A stretch of DNA of 64,000 nucleotides, taken from contig NZ_JACIJC010000001.1 in the NCBI RefSeq assembly GCF_014199215.1, positions 374,001 through 438,000 on the forward strand. The letters are read 5' to 3'. This DNA is from Sphingobium boeckii. Lineage in GTDB: Bacteria; Pseudomonadota; Alphaproteobacteria; Sphingomonadales; Sphingomonadaceae. Below, one piece after another: positions 35,199 to 43,427 of the stretch (position 1 is the stretch's first letter; each line of letters begins with the position of its first letter). Under the pieces are notes generated by a model. The model searched no databases. It worked only from the letters and a program-made list of their open reading frames with translations, and had not been told where the DNA came from. A program made the translations under genes and the position numbers.

Positions 35199-35959
35199 CC
35201 CCGCGCGGCGACGATCGGATCGGGCGCGGTGGTGACGTCCGCGCGCGACTCTTCCAGCGCTTCGGTGACATTGTAGCGCACCAGCTTCAGGCATCCCCGC
35301 TTTCCCGCATGGGCGTCGAACCGATATTCGGTGATCGAGCAATTCGCCACATCGCCGTCCGCGTCGATCGCCAATATCTGCGCCTCGTCCAGCTCCTCCA
35401 ATATGTAGCGCAGGCACAATACGATCACCTGATGCGCCACGATCATCACCCGCTGACCAGAATAATGGAGCGAGATCGTGTCCATCATCGCGCGCAGCCG
35501 CAGGATGACATCGCACCAGCTTTCGCCGCCGGGCGCGCGGTGATAGAATTTGCCGAGGATGTGGCGAAATTGCGCCTGTTCGGGATTGATCGCGGCGACG
35601 CCTTCCGGCGTCAGCCCATCCAATATTCCCATCTCCTTTTCGCGCAGCCGTTCATCGAGGATGATCACCTCGTCCGTATCGCCGCCGCCCGCATCCCGCA
35701 GACGCTTGGCCGTATCATGCGCGCGCAGATAGGGTGATGAGAGGATGATCGCGGGCAGGGCACCCGCCTTGCCTTGCGCAAACCAGCGACCGAGCGCGTC
35801 GGCCTGCTGCGCGCCCCGCGGAGACAGCGGGATATCCACGTCACGGCCTGCCAGCGGTATCCGGTCCAGCCCCGATTCCACCGCCAATCGCGCCGCGACA
35901 TTGCCCGCGCTTTCGCCGTGGCGCACGAGCCAGAGCGTCGAGGGCCAGCGGGCCGCCAT
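35195..35959 (-). CDS. Histidine phosphatase family protein (phosphoglycerate mutase-like)
   Basis: A 254-residue cytosolic enzyme of the histidine phosphatase superfamily. LVRHGES at residues 11-17 holds the phospho-accepting His. SSPYLRAHDTAKRL gives the second Arg, REKEMGILDGLTPEG the catalytic Glu, and VMIVAHQVIVLCL the second His. The precise substrate is not evident: the group includes phosphoglycerate mutases, alpha-ribazole phosphatases and sugar-phosphate phosphatases. It is 28 bp downstream of manC in the same direction, so a role in sugar-nucleotide or exopolysaccharide metabolism is possible. Its stop codon shares TTAA with the convergent regulator. Confidence 0.9.
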   Translation of the reverse strand: MAARWPSTLWLVRHGESAGNVAARLAVESGLDRIPLAGRDVDIPLSPRGAQQADALGRWFAQGKAGALPAIILSSPYLRAHDTAKRLRDAGGGDTDEVIILDERLREKEMGILDGLTPEGVAAINPEQAQFRHILGKFYHRAPGGESWCDVILRLRAMMDTISLHYSGQRVMIVAHQVIVLCLRYILEELDEAQILAIDADGDVANCSITEYRFDAHAGKRGCLKLVRYNVTEALEESRADVTTAPDPIVAARG

Positions 35960-35987
35960 GGTCAGCCGGCGCGCCCGATCGGGTTGC

Positions 35988-37052
35988 TCACGCCTTTTGG
36001 GCTTTCAGATGCTCGGTCACCTGCTTGACCTTTTGGGAATCGCCGCGCGGCAAAATCAATATGTCATTGCCGCTGACCACCACGATCAGATCCTCCACAC
36101 CGACCAGCGCCACGCGGGGGCCATCGGTGCGCACCAGGCAATTGCTGCTGTCGATCGCGATCACATTATCGTCGCACACATTGCCATCCGCATCGCACAC
36201 GCTGATGGCATGGAGCGCATCCCAGCTTCCCAGATCGGACCAGCCCATCGCGACGGGCACCACGGCCACGCGCTCGGCCTTTTCCATCACCGCATAATCG
36301 ATCGAATCATCGGGGCTGCGCGCAAAGGCCGCCGCGTCGGGATGGATCTGCGTGCCCTGACGCCGCGCGGCGGCCATCGCCTCCTGCGCGGCGGCCAGCA
36401 TGGCGGGGGCATGGATCGCCAGCGCCGCCAGAAAGGCGTCAGCGCGAAACAGGAAGATGCCGCCATTCCAGGCGTGATCGCCCGAGGCGATCATCGCGTC
36501 CGCCGTGGCGCGATCAGGCTTTTCGACGAAGCGCGCGACCTTGTGGACGCCGGCCCCGATCGGTTCGCCGATCTTGATATAGCCATAGCCGGTTTCGGGC
36601 GCATCGGGCGTGATCCCGAACGTGACCATCCATCCTTCCGCCGCCAGCGGCAGCGCGGCGGCGATCGCCTTCTCGAAGGCGGCCTCGTCGGCGATCACAT
36701 GATCGCTGGGCATCACCAGCAAGGGACTGGCCGGATCGGGCGCGGCCAGCGCGGCGAGCGCGATCGCCGGTGCGGTATTGCGCGCCAGTGGCTCCAGGAT
36801 AAGGGCCTGCGGGGTCACGCCCACCTTGGCGAGCTGGGTTTCGATCATCTCGGTATGCGCGCCATTGGCCACCACGATCGGATCGGCAAACCGCGCCTTA
36901 TCCTGCACGCGGAGCGCGGTAAGCTGCAGCATCGTCTCCTCGGCGGTCAGCGCGAGCATCTGCTTGGGGCTTTCGGGGCGGGACATCGGCCATAGCCGGG
37001 TGCCGGAGCCACCCGACAGGATCACTGGAATGATTCGCGTCTGACCTGTCAT
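35988..37052 (-). CDS. manC: Mannose-1-phosphate guanylyltransferase
   Basis: It forms GDP-mannose from mannose-1-phosphate and GTP for surface polysaccharides. The 354 residues cover only the nucleotidyltransferase domain: VILSGGSGTRLWPMSRPESPKQ at about 10-31, LEPLARNTAPAIALAA, LVMPSDHVI, FVEKPD and WNGGIFLF. The C-terminal cupin (mannose-6-phosphate isomerase) domain of bifunctional ManC/AlgA is absent, so isomerase activity must come from another gene. ATG 37052 starts the family N-terminus closely. It is separated from the epsB-prsKR operon by a hairpin repeat and reads the other way. Functionally it fits exopolysaccharide synthesis. Confidence 0.93.
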   Translation of the reverse strand: MTGQTRIIPVILSGGSGTRLWPMSRPESPKQMLALTAEETMLQLTALRVQDKARFADPIVVANGAHTEMIETQLAKVGVTPQALILEPLARNTAPAIALAALAAPDPASPLLVMPSDHVIADEAAFEKAIAAALPLAAEGWMVTFGITPDAPETGYGYIKIGEPIGAGVHKVARFVEKPDRATADAMIASGDHAWNGGIFLFRADAFLAALAIHAPAMLAAAQEAMAAARRQGTQIHPDAAAFARSPDDSIDYAVMEKAERVAVVPVAMGWSDLGSWDALHAISVCDADGNVCDDNVIAIDSSNCLVRTDGPRVALVGVEDLIVVVSGNDILILPRGDSQKVKQVTEHLKAQKA

Positions 37053-37111
37053 GCTGAGTGATTCTCCCGAAGATGATCCGTCTGCGTTAGCGCTTCTACG
37101 TTACCACCGGC

Positions 37112-37147
37112 TTTCCGTCATGCCCGCCTTCGCGGGAATGACGGAAA
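37112..37147. repeat. Palindromic interspersed repeat, family C
   Basis: TTTCCGTCATGCCCGC (37112-37127), loop CTTC, GCGGGAATGACGGAAA (37132-37147). This makes a 16-bp stem with one mismatch and no T-run. It lies between the divergent manC and epsB genes. This sequence type is widespread in intergenic DNA of alphaproteobacteria. Confidence 0.82.
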
Positions 37148-37234
37148 TATCGCGGAGGCTTCACCCCAAAGCCCGGCGGCATGGATTGGTTTCTTTCTTT
37201 TCCGGCATCTTCAGGAAATTTTTGTCAATTTGGG

Positions 37235-37253
37235 CGACACTCAGGCCGTGTCG
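37235..37253. promoter_or_regulatory. Inverted repeat upstream of epsB
   Basis: CGACAC (37235-37240), 7-bp spacer, GTGTCG (37248-37253), followed by GTAAATCTTACA. It ends about 40 bp before the epsB start. It could be a regulator site, with PrsR or another activator as the candidate, or part of the promoter. Confidence 0.35.
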
Positions 37254-37291
37254 GTAAATCTTACAATGAGAGTCGCGGAGCGCAGGGTCCG

Positions 37292-38680
37292 GTGATCAGG
37301 CTGTTCAAGCATTATGTGCCCCATGCCGTGCTGCTGCTCGGCATGATGGATTTCATGCTGCTGCTGCTTGCGGCCGAGCTGGGCTGGGTGCTGCGCGCGC
37401 ATCAGATCGGCATGGAGGTCAGCCCGGCGACTGAGCGGATCCCCCAGTTGCTGAGCTATGCGGTGGCGCTCGAAATGGCGATGATCGCGGTCGGCGTTTA
37501 CGGCAGCGATGCGCTCCAGTCGCTGCGCTTCGCCGCCGCGCGGCTGCTGGTGTCGATCTCGCTCGGCATCATCCTGCTCTCTGCGCTATTTTTCATCGTG
37601 CCGTCTTTCAGCCTGTGGCGATCGAATCTGCTTTACGCCATGGGCCTTTCCGCGGGAATGCTGATCGCGCTGCGCATCCTGCTCGGCAAGACGCTCGGCG
37701 GGCAGGCGTTCAAACGCCGGCTGGTGGTGCTGGGCGCGGGGCCGCGGGCGGAGCGCGTGAAGGCGCTGGCGCGCGTGCATAATGCCGGCTTCGTCGTGGT
37801 CGGCTATGTCGGCATGAACGATGGCCCGCAACTGATCCCCGAAGCGATCAACCGCGACGCGATCTACAATCTGGCGGATCATGTGGTGCTGCTCAACGCC
37901 AGTGAAGTCGTGCTCGCGCTGGAGGAGCGGCGTAACGCCCTGCCGCTGAACGATCTGCTGCGGATCAAGACCACGGGCGTCCATGTGAACGAGATCTCGA
38001 CCTTTCTCGAACGCGAGACGGGCCGGATCGATCTGGCGAGCGTCAATCCGAGCTGGCTGATCTTTTCCGATGGCTTCTCATCCGGACGCCGTCTTTCGAG
38101 CGTGGCCAAACGGCTGTTCGATATCGCCGCCAGCGCCTTGCTGCTGCTCCTGACCGGCCCGCTGATTGTGATCGCGGCGATTCTCGTGAAGCTGGAGACG
38201 CGCGGCCCTGCCTTTTACCGCCAGTCGCGCGTCGGGCTGTTCGGACAGGATTTCAACATCCTGAAGCTGCGTTCGATGCGGCAGGATGCGGAAGCCGGCG
38301 GCCGGGCGGTGTTCGCGCAGGAGAATGATCCGCGGATCACGCGCGTCGGCCGCTTCATCCGCAAGACCCGCATTGATGAATTGCCGCAAACATGGAGCGT
38401 GTTGAAGGGCGAGATGAGCTTCGTCGGCCCGCGTCCCGAACGCCGCCAGTTCGTCGAGGATCTGGAGCAGAAGCTGCCTTATTATGCGGAGCGCCATATG
38501 GTGAAACCGGGCATCACGGGCTGGGCGCAGATCAATTATCCTTATGGCGCCAATCTCGACGACAGCCGTAACAAGCTGGAATATGATCTCTATTACGCCA
38601 AGAATTACACGCCCTTCCTCGATCTTCTGATCCTGTTGCAGACGTTGCGCGTGATCCTGTGGCCGGATGGCGTGCGATGA
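37292..38680 (+). CDS. epsB: PEP-CTERM-associated polyprenyl-phosphate sugar phosphotransferase (EpsB type)
   Basis: It loads the first sugar phosphate onto undecaprenyl phosphate to begin exopolysaccharide repeat units at the inner membrane. The 462 residues hold about five N-terminal transmembrane helices and a CoA-binding-like region (RRLVVLGAGPRAERVKAL). The C-terminal bacterial sugar transferase domain contains KRLFDIAASALLLLLTGPL, KLRSMRQDAE, FIRKTRIDELPQTW, MSFVGPRPER and KPGITGWAQI. MIRLFKHYVPHAV at the N-terminus matches the EpsB family of PEP-CTERM loci. This fixes the start at GTG 37292 even though the frame is open back to 37181. prsK overlaps its stop by 4 bp. Confidence 0.92.
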   Translation: MIRLFKHYVPHAVLLLGMMDFMLLLLAAELGWVLRAHQIGMEVSPATERIPQLLSYAVALEMAMIAVGVYGSDALQSLRFAAARLLVSISLGIILLSALFFIVPSFSLWRSNLLYAMGLSAGMLIALRILLGKTLGGQAFKRRLVVLGAGPRAERVKALARVHNAGFVVVGYVGMNDGPQLIPEAINRDAIYNLADHVVLLNASEVVLALEERRNALPLNDLLRIKTTGVHVNEISTFLERETGRIDLASVNPSWLIFSDGFSSGRRLSSVAKRLFDIAASALLLLLTGPLIVIAAILVKLETRGPAFYRQSRVGLFGQDFNILKLRSMRQDAEAGGRAVFAQENDPRITRVGRFIRKTRIDELPQTWSVLKGEMSFVGPRPERRQFVEDLEQKLPYYAERHMVKPGITGWAQINYPYGANLDDSRNKLEYDLYYAKNYTPFLDLLILLQTLRVILWPDGVR

Positions 38681-40173
38681 TCGCGACATGGAGCATTCCC
38701 CTGGCCGCGATCCTCTTCGCCGCGGTCGCAATCCTCTACATGCGGCTGTCGCGGGCGTTCGCCTTCCAGATGCTGCTGCTGTTCGCGCTGGGCGGCTATA
38801 TCCTGCTGGTGTCGCTGATCAACAATGCGCTGGGCGATCTGCTCGGCCCTTCGGCATGGCTGATCCAGTTCGGCTTCATCGCGGGCGCTACGGTGGCGGC
38901 GCTGGTGATGCTGCTTTCCCGCGCCAACCGCGCCGCGATCAAGGTGCAGGTGGCCAAGCATCTGTTCGCACACCGCTATGAATATCGTGACGAGTGGATG
39001 CGCTTCACCGGCACGATCGGGCGACCGGGCGACGATGCTGCGCCGCTCGACGTGCGGATCGTAAAGGCGGTTGCGGACATCACCGAATCGCCGGGCGGAT
39101 TGCTGTTGATCGCGTTGGAGAGCGGCGGGTTTTCGGTGGATGCCCGCTGGAACTGGCCGACGCTGGATGCGCCGGCCCATGCTGGGGGAGAGGCGCTGGC
39201 CCGCCATCTTCAGGCGTCGGGACGGATCATCGAGCTTGCGCCCTTGCGCGATACCGGCACGGCGCGGGATGACGAGGCCGCGCTGGTGCCGGAATGGATG
39301 ACCGGCGCGGCGGAAGCCTGGGCGCTGGTGCCGCTGGTGCATTATGACCGGCTGCAGGGTGCGGTGCTGCTCGCGCGTCCGATGATCGATCGCAAGCTGG
39401 ACTGGGAGGATTTCGATCTGCTGCGCGTCGTCGGACGGCAGGCGGCCAGCTATCTGGCGGAGGCCAACGGGCAGGAGGCGTTGAGCGACGCCCGCCGGTT
39501 CGACGAGTTCAATCGCCGTTTCGCCTTCATCATGCACGATATCAAGAATCTGGTGAGCCAGTTGAGCCTGGTCGCGCGCAATGCGGAGCGCCATGCCGAT
39601 AATCCGGAGTTCCGCGCAGACATGGTGGCCACGCTGCAAAGCTCGGTCGGCAAGATGAATGATCTGCTCGCGCGCCTGTCCCAGCATAACAAGGGCAAGC
39701 ATGAGGATCCTCGCTCGGTCTCCGCCACCCGTCTGGTGGAAAGCGTGGCGGCGTCGCGCAAGGGCCAGCATCCCGTGGTCTCCATGGTCACGGGCGATCC
39801 CGTGTTGATGGCGGAGCCGGTGCGGCTGGATCAGGCGCTGGGCCATCTCGTCCAGAATGCGATCGACGCCAGCCCGGCCAATGAACCCGTGGTGCTGAAA
39901 GTGATCGACCGGGGGAGCGAGATCGCGATCGAGGTGCGCGACAAGGGCGTGGGCATGTCGCGTGATTTCATCCGCACCAAATTGTTCAAGCCCTTCGCCT
40001 CCACCAAGAATGACGGTTTCGGCGTAGGTGCCTATGAGGCGCGTTCGCTGGTGATGGCGATGGGCGGCCGCGTCGAGGTGGATAGCGACGAGGGCATGGG
40101 CAGCGTGTTCACGGTGATCCTGCCCGCCGCAGGCCTATCCCTGCATCCTGAAAAACAGTTGGAGCCGCAATGA
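38677..40173 (+). CDS. prsK: PEP-CTERM system sensor histidine kinase PrsK, N-terminally short
   Basis: A 498-residue membrane kinase that would phosphorylate PrsR. Three to four helices occupy residues 1-75, then KHLFAHRYEYRDEWMRFTGTI, the conserved PrsK junction. A GAF-like region follows (about 120-275). The H-box is FIMHDIKNLVSQLSL near 284-298, and the ATPase has NAIDAS, DKGVGM and GFGVGAYEARSLV. Full-length PrsK proteins that I know are near 680-700 residues and have a larger multi-helix front. Here that front is missing although upstream epsB is complete, so this is a natural shortening. It starts at ATG 38677, overlapping epsB by 4 bp, and overlaps prsR by 4 bp. Confidence 0.88.
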   Translation: MIATWSIPLAAILFAAVAILYMRLSRAFAFQMLLLFALGGYILLVSLINNALGDLLGPSAWLIQFGFIAGATVAALVMLLSRANRAAIKVQVAKHLFAHRYEYRDEWMRFTGTIGRPGDDAAPLDVRIVKAVADITESPGGLLLIALESGGFSVDARWNWPTLDAPAHAGGEALARHLQASGRIIELAPLRDTGTARDDEAALVPEWMTGAAEAWALVPLVHYDRLQGAVLLARPMIDRKLDWEDFDLLRVVGRQAASYLAEANGQEALSDARRFDEFNRRFAFIMHDIKNLVSQLSLVARNAERHADNPEFRADMVATLQSSVGKMNDLLARLSQHNKGKHEDPRSVSATRLVESVAASRKGQHPVVSMVTGDPVLMAEPVRLDQALGHLVQNAIDASPANEPVVLKVIDRGSEIAIEVRDKGVGMSRDFIRTKLFKPFASTKNDGFGVGAYEARSLVMAMGGRVEVDSDEGMGSVFTVILPAAGLSLHPEKQLEPQ

Positions 40174-41534
40174 GCGAGGCCAAGCCCAAACTTCTGATCA
40201 TCGAGGATGATGAAGGGCTGCAGCGGCAATTGCGCTGGGCCTATGATGATTATGAAGTGATCGTGGCGGGGGATCGCACGTCGGCTATCGCAGCGCTCCG
40301 CGCCGAAGAGCCGGTGGTGGTCACGCTCGATCTCGGTCTGCCGCCCGATCCCGACGGGACGAGCGAGGGCTTCGCCACGCTTTCCGAAATCCTCGCGCTG
40401 AAACCCGATACCAAGGTTATCGTGGCCTCAGGCCATGGCGCGCAGGAAAGCGCCCTGCGCGCGATCTCGGGCGGCGCTTACGATTTCTATCAAAAGCCCG
40501 TCGATATCGACGAACTGGGCCTGATCGTGCGCCGCGCCTTTCATCTCCATGCGCTGGAAGCGGAAAATCGGCGGCTGGCCGAAGCGGCGGGCGGCTCGAA
40601 CACCGTGCTGGGCGGGATGATCACGGCGGCACCCGAAATGCTCAAGGTGGCGCGCACGATTGAGCGCGTGGCCAATGCAGATGTCTCGGTCATGCTGCTG
40701 GGTGCCAGCGGCACAGGCAAGGAATTGCTGGCGCGCGGCGTTCACAATGCCAGCGGCCGGCGCAAGGGCGCGTTCATCGCGATCAATTGCGCGGCCATTC
40801 CTGAAAATCTGCTCGAAGCCGAATTGTTCGGGCATGAGAAGGGCGCGTTCACCGGCGCGATCAAGACGACGGAAGGCAAGATCGAACAGGCGCACGGCGG
40901 CACGCTGTTTCTGGACGAAGTGGGGGATATTCCGCTGCCCCTGCAGGTCAAGCTGTTGCGCTTCCTTCAGGAGCGCGTGATCGAGCGCATCGGCGGGCGC
41001 AAGCCGATCGCGGTGGACACCCGGATCGTGTGCGCCACGCATCAGAATCTGGAGGCGATGATCGCCGCCAACGCCTTTCGCGAAGACCTGTATTACCGGC
41101 TGGCCGAGATCGTGGTGCCCATCCCGACTCTCGCCGAGCGGCCCGGTGATGCGACATTGCTCGCGCGCCATTTCCTGTTGCGCTTCGCCCGGGAGATGAA
41201 CCCTGCGGTGAAGGGGCTCGCGCCCGATGCGTTGACCGCGATCGATGCCTGGGGCTGGCCGGGCAATGTGCGCGAACTGGAAAATCGCATGAAACGCGCG
41301 GTGATCATGGCGGACGGCAAGATGGTGGGCGCGGCCGATCTCGATCTGCCATCCAGCGCGCCGGATGAGGGCAATGTGATCAATCTGAAGGCGGCGCGCG
41401 AAGGCGCTGACCGCAAGGCGATCCGTCGGGCGCTGGCGCGCAGCGAAGGCAATATTTCCAACACCGCCAAATTGCTCGGTATCAGCCGCCCGACGCTTTA
41501 CGATCTGCTGAAGCAATATGATCTGCACGGTTGA
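40170..41534 (+). CDS. prsR: PEP-CTERM system sigma-54 response regulator PrsR
   Basis: A 454-residue NtrC-like activator. It has an N-terminal receiver with acidic pocket IIEDDEG and phospho-acceptor Asp in VTLDLGLPPDPDG. The central AAA+ sigma-54 activation domain has Walker A GASGTGKELLAR, the GAFTGA loop in HEKGAFTGAIK, and Walker B GGTLFLDEVGDI. A Fis-type helix-turn-helix (SEGNISNTAKLLGISRPTLYDLLKQY) lies at the C-terminus. It should activate sigma-54 promoters of PEP-CTERM and exopolysaccharide genes in response to PrsK. It is the last gene of the epsB-prsK-prsR operon, with a 4-bp overlap. A large repeat hairpin follows its stop. Confidence 0.95.
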   Translation: MSEAKPKLLIIEDDEGLQRQLRWAYDDYEVIVAGDRTSAIAALRAEEPVVVTLDLGLPPDPDGTSEGFATLSEILALKPDTKVIVASGHGAQESALRAISGGAYDFYQKPVDIDELGLIVRRAFHLHALEAENRRLAEAAGGSNTVLGGMITAAPEMLKVARTIERVANADVSVMLLGASGTGKELLARGVHNASGRRKGAFIAINCAAIPENLLEAELFGHEKGAFTGAIKTTEGKIEQAHGGTLFLDEVGDIPLPLQVKLLRFLQERVIERIGGRKPIAVDTRIVCATHQNLEAMIAANAFREDLYYRLAEIVVPIPTLAERPGDATLLARHFLLRFAREMNPAVKGLAPDALTAIDAWGWPGNVRELENRMKRAVIMADGKMVGAADLDLPSSAPDEGNVINLKAAREGADRKAIRRALARSEGNISNTAKLLGISRPTLYDLLKQYDLHG

Positions 41535-41555
41535 CGGCGTGGTTTATGTCTGATT

Positions 41556-41673
41556 CTTCTCCCCTCCACGTCTTCGTGGAGGGGCCGGGGGTGGCAGCTT
41601 CTTGCTTTCTTCAATGACGATCAAAGAAGTAGAGCCACCCCCGGCCCCTCCAGCAAGGACTGGAAGGGAGAAA
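41556..41673. repeat. Palindromic interspersed repeat, family D
   Basis: GAGGGGCCGGGGGTGGC (41579-41595) and GCCACCCCCGGCCCCTC (41634-41650) are perfect 17-bp inverted arms. Flanking TTCTCCCCTCC and GGAAGGGAGAA extend the symmetry. It lies between prsR and the DUF815 gene and may act as a transcription-end structure. A partly similar CCCC/GGGG-rich sequence occurs at 62121-62165. Confidence 0.78.
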
Positions 41674-41712
41674 ACAGGTTCAATCCTTCAACTGAAACCC
41701 TATTGGCTGGTC

Positions 41713-42528
41713 ATGACCGATACTGATCTCGCCCGAATCGCCGCTGCGCTCGAACGTCTGGCACCGCCACCCGCCATTCAGGCGGACGCGCAGGCGCACG
41801 CCGCTTATGTGTGGCGCGGCGACGGCCTGGCCGCGGCGCGCGCCTTCGACCCGATGCCGATTGCGCTGCTGACCGGTGTGGATCTCCAGAAGCGGGCGGT
41901 TCTGGAAAACACGCGCCGTCTGGCCGCCGGCAACGCCGCGCATGATGTGTTGCTCTGGGGCGCGCGCGGGATGGGCAAATCGGCCATGGTGAAAAGCGCG
42001 GTCGGCGCGGTGCGCGGCGAAGGCGGCGATATCGCGCTGGTCGAGGTGCCGGAGGATCGGGTGGCCAGCCTGCCCGGCCTGTTCGCCGCCATTGCCGATG
42101 TGCCGCGCGCCTTTGCGATCTTCATCGACGATCTGGGTTTTGATGATAATGGCGGCGAGGCGCGCCTGCTCCGCTCGGTGCTGGAAGGCGGCGCGGAGGC
42201 GCGTCCGGCCAACGCCCGGATCCATGTCACGTCCAACCGCCGCCATATCGTGGCGCGCGCGATGGAGGAGCAGCAAAGCGCGATCAATCCGCGCGACGTG
42301 ATCGATGATCGCATGGCGCTGGCGGATCGCTTCGGGCTGAGTCTCGGCTTTCACAATTGCGATCAGGATGCCTATCTGGCGATGGTGGAAACCTATGCGC
42401 GCATCCACGATCTCCCCTATGATCCCGCAGACGCCCTGCTCTGGTCGCAGCAGCGCGGCAGCCGGTCCGGACGGGTGGCGTGGCATTATGCCAATGAACT
42501 GGCGGGCCGCGCCGGAAAGCGGCTTTAG
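41713..42528 (+). CDS. DUF815 family P-loop ATPase
   Basis: A 271-residue AAA-like ATP-binding protein of a family without established function. Walker A is LLWGARGMGKSAMVKS at about residues 80-95. Walker B-like is FAIFIDDLGFDD near 135-146. A sensor segment, IHVTSNRRHIVAR, and a C-terminal helical part complete it. The start is ATG 41713, which brings the family N-terminus (LARIAAALERLAP) forward. The frame is open to 41602, but that part is repeat-derived sequence (family D). No strong ribosome site is seen. It stands alone upstream of infA. Confidence 0.88.
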   Translation: MTDTDLARIAAALERLAPPPAIQADAQAHAAYVWRGDGLAAARAFDPMPIALLTGVDLQKRAVLENTRRLAAGNAAHDVLLWGARGMGKSAMVKSAVGAVRGEGGDIALVEVPEDRVASLPGLFAAIADVPRAFAIFIDDLGFDDNGGEARLLRSVLEGGAEARPANARIHVTSNRRHIVARAMEEQQSAINPRDVIDDRMALADRFGLSLGFHNCDQDAYLAMVETYARIHDLPYDPADALLWSQQRGSRSGRVAWHYANELAGRAGKRL

Positions 42529-42598
42529 GCGGTTCTTCCATTTCCCGCGCTTTGGCGCTAAGGCGTCGCGGATTTTTTGACTAAGAATTAGAGATTCC

Positions 42599-42817
42599 AT
42601 GGCGAAAGAAGAACTTCTGGAAATGCGCGGGCAGGTGGTGGAGCTTCTGCCCAACGCCATGTTTCGCGTGAAACTCGAAAATGATCATGAGGTTTTGGGC
42701 CACACCGCCGGCAAGATGCGCAAGAACCGCATCCGTGTCCTCGTCGGCGATGAAGTGCTGGTCGAACTGACACCCTATGACCTGACCAAAGGCCGTATTA
42801 CCTATCGCTTCAAGTAA
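42599..42817 (+). CDS. infA: Translation initiation factor IF-1
   Basis: A 72-residue S1/OB-fold protein that binds the ribosomal A site during initiation. The sequence has the full family pattern: [49 protein letters not shown] and [16 protein letters not shown]. The length is exactly typical. The start is ATG 42599. The maf reading frame begins close to or inside its 3' end. Confidence 0.98.
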   Translation: MAKEELLEMRGQVVELLPNAMFRVKLENDHEVLGHTAGKMRKNRIRVLVGDEVLVELTPYDLTKGRITYRFK

Positions 42818-42857
42818 CGCCCCGCGCCTCATCCTGGCTTCGGCCAGCCCCCGCCGT

Positions 42858-43427
42858 GTGGATCTGCTTGCGCTGATGGGCGTCGTCCCCGACGCGATCG
42901 ATCCCGCCGATATCGACGAAACACCGCTCAAGGCCGAGCGGCCGGATGTCTATGCGCGGCGCGTGGCGGCGGATAAGGCGGCGGTCGTGGGTGCGCGGCA
43001 TCCCGGCGCGCTGGTGCTCGCCGCCGATACAGTGGTCTGCGCCGGACAAAGGATTCTGCCCAAGGCCGAAACCGAGGCGGAGGCACGCGCTTGCCTCGCG
43101 CTGCTTTCGGGCCGGCGCCACCGCGTCCATAGCGCGGTCACGCTGATCGATGCCGCGGGCACGGCACGGCACAAGCTCTCCACCAGCATCGTTACCTTCA
43201 AGCGCCTCTCCGCCCAGGAGATCGATGCCTATATCGCCAGCGACGAATGGCGGGGCAAGGCGGGGGGCTATGCCATACAGGGCCGCGCCGCCGGCCTGAT
43301 CCGGGCGCTGTCCGGCAGTCATTCAGGCGTGATGGGCCTGCCCATGTTCGAAACGCGCGCTTTGCTGATCACCGCCGGTCACCTCGCCCTTTCGGGTGGG
43401 AATCAACAGGAACTCCCCCTTGGCTGA
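42858..43427 (+). CDS. Maf family nucleotide pyrophosphatase; true start unclear
   Basis: Maf proteins hydrolyse non-canonical or standard nucleoside triphosphates (dTTP/UTP/m7GTP pyrophosphatases). From GTG 42858 there are 189 residues, including LAADTVVCAGQRILPKAETEAEA, IASDEWRGKAGGYAIQGRAA and SGSHSGVMGLPMFET, all typical. But the conserved phosphate-binding front LILASASPRR is encoded just upstream in frame at 42828-42857. That region has no ATG, GTG or TTG between the in-frame TGA at 42783 and 42858. Initiation from a non-standard codon (CTG 42834, or ATC 42804/42831), coupled to the infA stop at 42815, is the likeliest way to make an active enzyme. The coordinates given use the nearest canonical start only. 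Confidence 0.9.
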   Translation: MDLLALMGVVPDAIDPADIDETPLKAERPDVYARRVAADKAAVVGARHPGALVLAADTVVCAGQRILPKAETEAEARACLALLSGRRHRVHSAVTLIDAAGTARHKLSTSIVTFKRLSAQEIDAYIASDEWRGKAGGYAIQGRAAGLIRALSGSHSGVMGLPMFETRALLITAGHLALSGGNQQELPLG

